A program made the translations under genes and the position numbers. 64,000 nt of DNA from Rhodospirillales bacterium. GTDB taxonomy: Bacteria > Pseudomonadota > Alphaproteobacteria > Reyranellales > Reyranellaceae. Below are positions 62,721 to 64,000 of the stretch, piece by piece (the first letter of the stretch is position 1; the number at the start of each line of letters is the position of its first letter). Below the pieces are notes generated by a model. That model searched no databases. It saw only the letters and a program-made list of their open reading frames with translations, and was not told the origin of the DNA. The stretch spans positions 43,549 through 107,548 of the forward strand of contig WHTW01000004.1 of assembly GCA_009377525.1 (NCBI GenBank). Reading direction: 5' to 3'.

Positions 62721-63472
62721 GGTTGCGACTTGGACGGCAGCCAGCTCGCTCTGGATTAAATAAGGGACCGGTACGGATATTCGCCGTACCGGTCCCATCA
62801 AGGGCGACAGTCGATTCACCACCGGCAAGCGCCCTTGCCCACACATGAGAGCTTGTACCGCGAAGCTGCAAAATTATCTGTGGCAAGAGCAGCAGATCGC
62901 GACAAAACGCACTTTAACCGCAATTATCTGGGACTGTGGTTCTAGGCATTGATGCGACTGAAAAAGGCGCGCCCCACCAGAGTTACGCATTGCTACTGTT
63001 CATAACCCTGCCCCAAAACAGGGGCAGGCGAATGGCTTCTCCCACGGGTGCGACAGCAGTTGCCCACACAACTGTCGCGCGGTCGGAGAATGCGCGGACC
63101 CGCCCCCCAAATCATCGGATCGGCCAATGGCGCGGCTTGCATCGGCTTTGATCCAAGCAGGCTTCTTCGTTTATGCGGGCGGTATCGTGGCCGGGCTCCG
63201 GGTCTTGTGATTGGTCAATCAATACTGGCCCGTCGCCACTCTAAGCGAGCTGATCGCAACATGTATTACCTGTGACAGCGGCCTGGCCGCGCCAGCCCCG
63301 TGCCCGCTGGTTATCTGTGCAGGTCTTGCGTTGATGCTCCTCGGAGTTGCATTGCGCCGCGAAGCGTGAGGTTGCTGGAACTTGCCAATCTGGCCTCGCC
63401 GGCCCGCTTTCTTACTCTGGCCGTTCAAGCTTAGAATTTGGCCTCACATCGGGGCGCTGGGAAGCGAGGGGC
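62721..63472. other. Gene-free stretch with two perfect hairpins
   Basis: About 750 bases without a supported gene and of lower coding character than the rest. It contains a perfect hairpin at 62764-62796 (GGGACCGGTACGG arm, loop ATATTCG) and another at 63007-63028 (CCTGCCCC arm, loop AAAACA). No tRNA, att-like duplication or other gene part was recognised. Confidence 0.6.
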
Positions 63473-64000
63473 CTAAATCATCGCCTCTAGCGGTTGAAGG
63501 GTGGCTTCAAGCCGGGGCAGCTCGGGATGCAGGCCTTCGGCGCCGTAGCCATTTTCGAGCGCCCAGATGGCTGCCTGAGTTCGGTTGGCCATCCGTATCT
63601 TTCGCAGGATCGACTTCAAATGAACCTTGACCGTTGCTTCGGCAATGTCGCGCTTACGGGCGATCATCTTGTTGGGAAGCCCCTTTACCAGGTCCCTGAG
63701 AACCTGCTCTTCACGCTCCGACAGGCCGTGACGAACTCGAATGGAAAAAGAGCCGTCGAAGGCACCAGTCCGCGTCTCCTCATGCGTCACAACCGGCGCG
63801 ATCGGTAGCCGAGCCGACGGCAAAGCGATCACTGAACGGGATGCAGCCTCATGGACCAGGATCTTGAGATCCTCGTCGAGAATCTGTTGAAGAGTGCCGA
63901 TAAGCACATCAGGCGACACGGACAATGGAATGCACCCATCGATCTCCGACGCCTGCCAATTCTGATAATCGGTCGATGACGCACGCTCGAAGAGAAGAAC
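63473..64000 (-). CDS. LuxR/NarL-type response regulator, N-terminus outside window
   Basis: 175 residues visible; the frame is open through base 64000. The first visible part ([20 protein letters not shown], then [11 protein letters not shown]) looks like the end of a receiver domain. A linker is followed by a LuxR-type helix-turn-helix: [60 protein letters not shown]. It is a two-component output regulator; its phosphorylation site and kinase lie outside. The ATG at 63925 would cut into the receiver domain and is not the start. Confidence 0.83.
   Translation of the reverse strand, partial: VLLFERASSTDYQNWQASEIDGCIPLSVSPDVLIGTLQQILDEDLKILVHEAASRSVIALPSARLPIAPVVTHEETRTGAFDGSFSIRVRHGLSEREEQVLRDLVKGLPNKMIARKRDIAEATVKVHLKSILRKIRMANRTQAAIWALENGYGAEGLHPELPRLEATLQPLEAMI

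Overview
The window is GC-rich, densely packed DNA, most likely from an alphaproteobacterium. The mix of a Bug-type binding protein, CaiB-type CoA transferase, several SDRs and acyl-CoA enzymes, LivFGHM-type importers and alphaproteobacteria-like palindromic repeats would suit a Reyranella- or Bradyrhizobium-like soil heterotroph. This is judged from gene content only; there is no rRNA or tRNA here to settle it.

Layout. 1-2.6 kb: an arylsulfatase (5' end outside the window) followed by its formylglycine-generating enzyme. 2.7-7.0 kb: a FecI-FecR-TonB receptor iron-signalling set on the minus strand, with a Fur-like box at the sigma gene. 7-11.3 kb: small accessory genes (two GNAT acetyltransferases, GFA protein, methyltransferase, VOC protein, CGNR regulator, SCP2 protein). 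11.3-19.4 kb: a compact operon resembling the acyclic terpene (Atu) or leucine (Liu) routes: SDR, acyl-CoA carboxylase beta, two acyl-CoA dehydrogenases, enoyl-CoA hydratase, cupin and biotin-carrying alpha subunit, with a LiuR-like palindrome in front. 19.4-24 kb: an SsuBC-type ABC importer interrupted by a membrane protein and a zinc peptidase and followed by a Bug-family binding protein. 24-29.5 kb: amidase, HSDL2-like SDR, alpha/beta hydrolase, CmcJ-like oxygenase, cupin, SDR.

29.9-48.2 kb looks like an aromatic catabolic island: two complete LivFGHM-type importers with binding proteins, a two-subunit hydroquinone dioxygenase, a semialdehyde dehydrogenase, LysR and IclR regulators, a luciferase-like monooxygenase, an alpha/beta hydrolase and a maleylacetate-reductase-like enzyme. 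The assembled route (ketone or phenol -> hydroquinone -> 4-hydroxymuconic semialdehyde -> maleylacetate -> beta-ketoadipate) is inference. Two near-identical operators tie the IclR gene, one importer and the monooxygenase together. 48.4-55 kb: CoA transferase, DECR-like reductase, cyclopropane-fatty-acid-synthase-like enzyme, AI-2E family exporter, GMC oxidoreductase.

55-64 kb is a decayed surface-polysaccharide region: a truncated FkbM methyltransferase, a glycosyltransferase, a CBS-aminotransferase fusion, a chimeric remnant of an FAD enzyme and an acyltransferase, an IS1634-type element, an IS256-type element with intact inverted repeats and an 8-bp target duplication, a gene-free stretch, and a LuxR-type response regulator running off the end. 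Two families of dispersed palindromic repeats lie across the window, mostly between genes.
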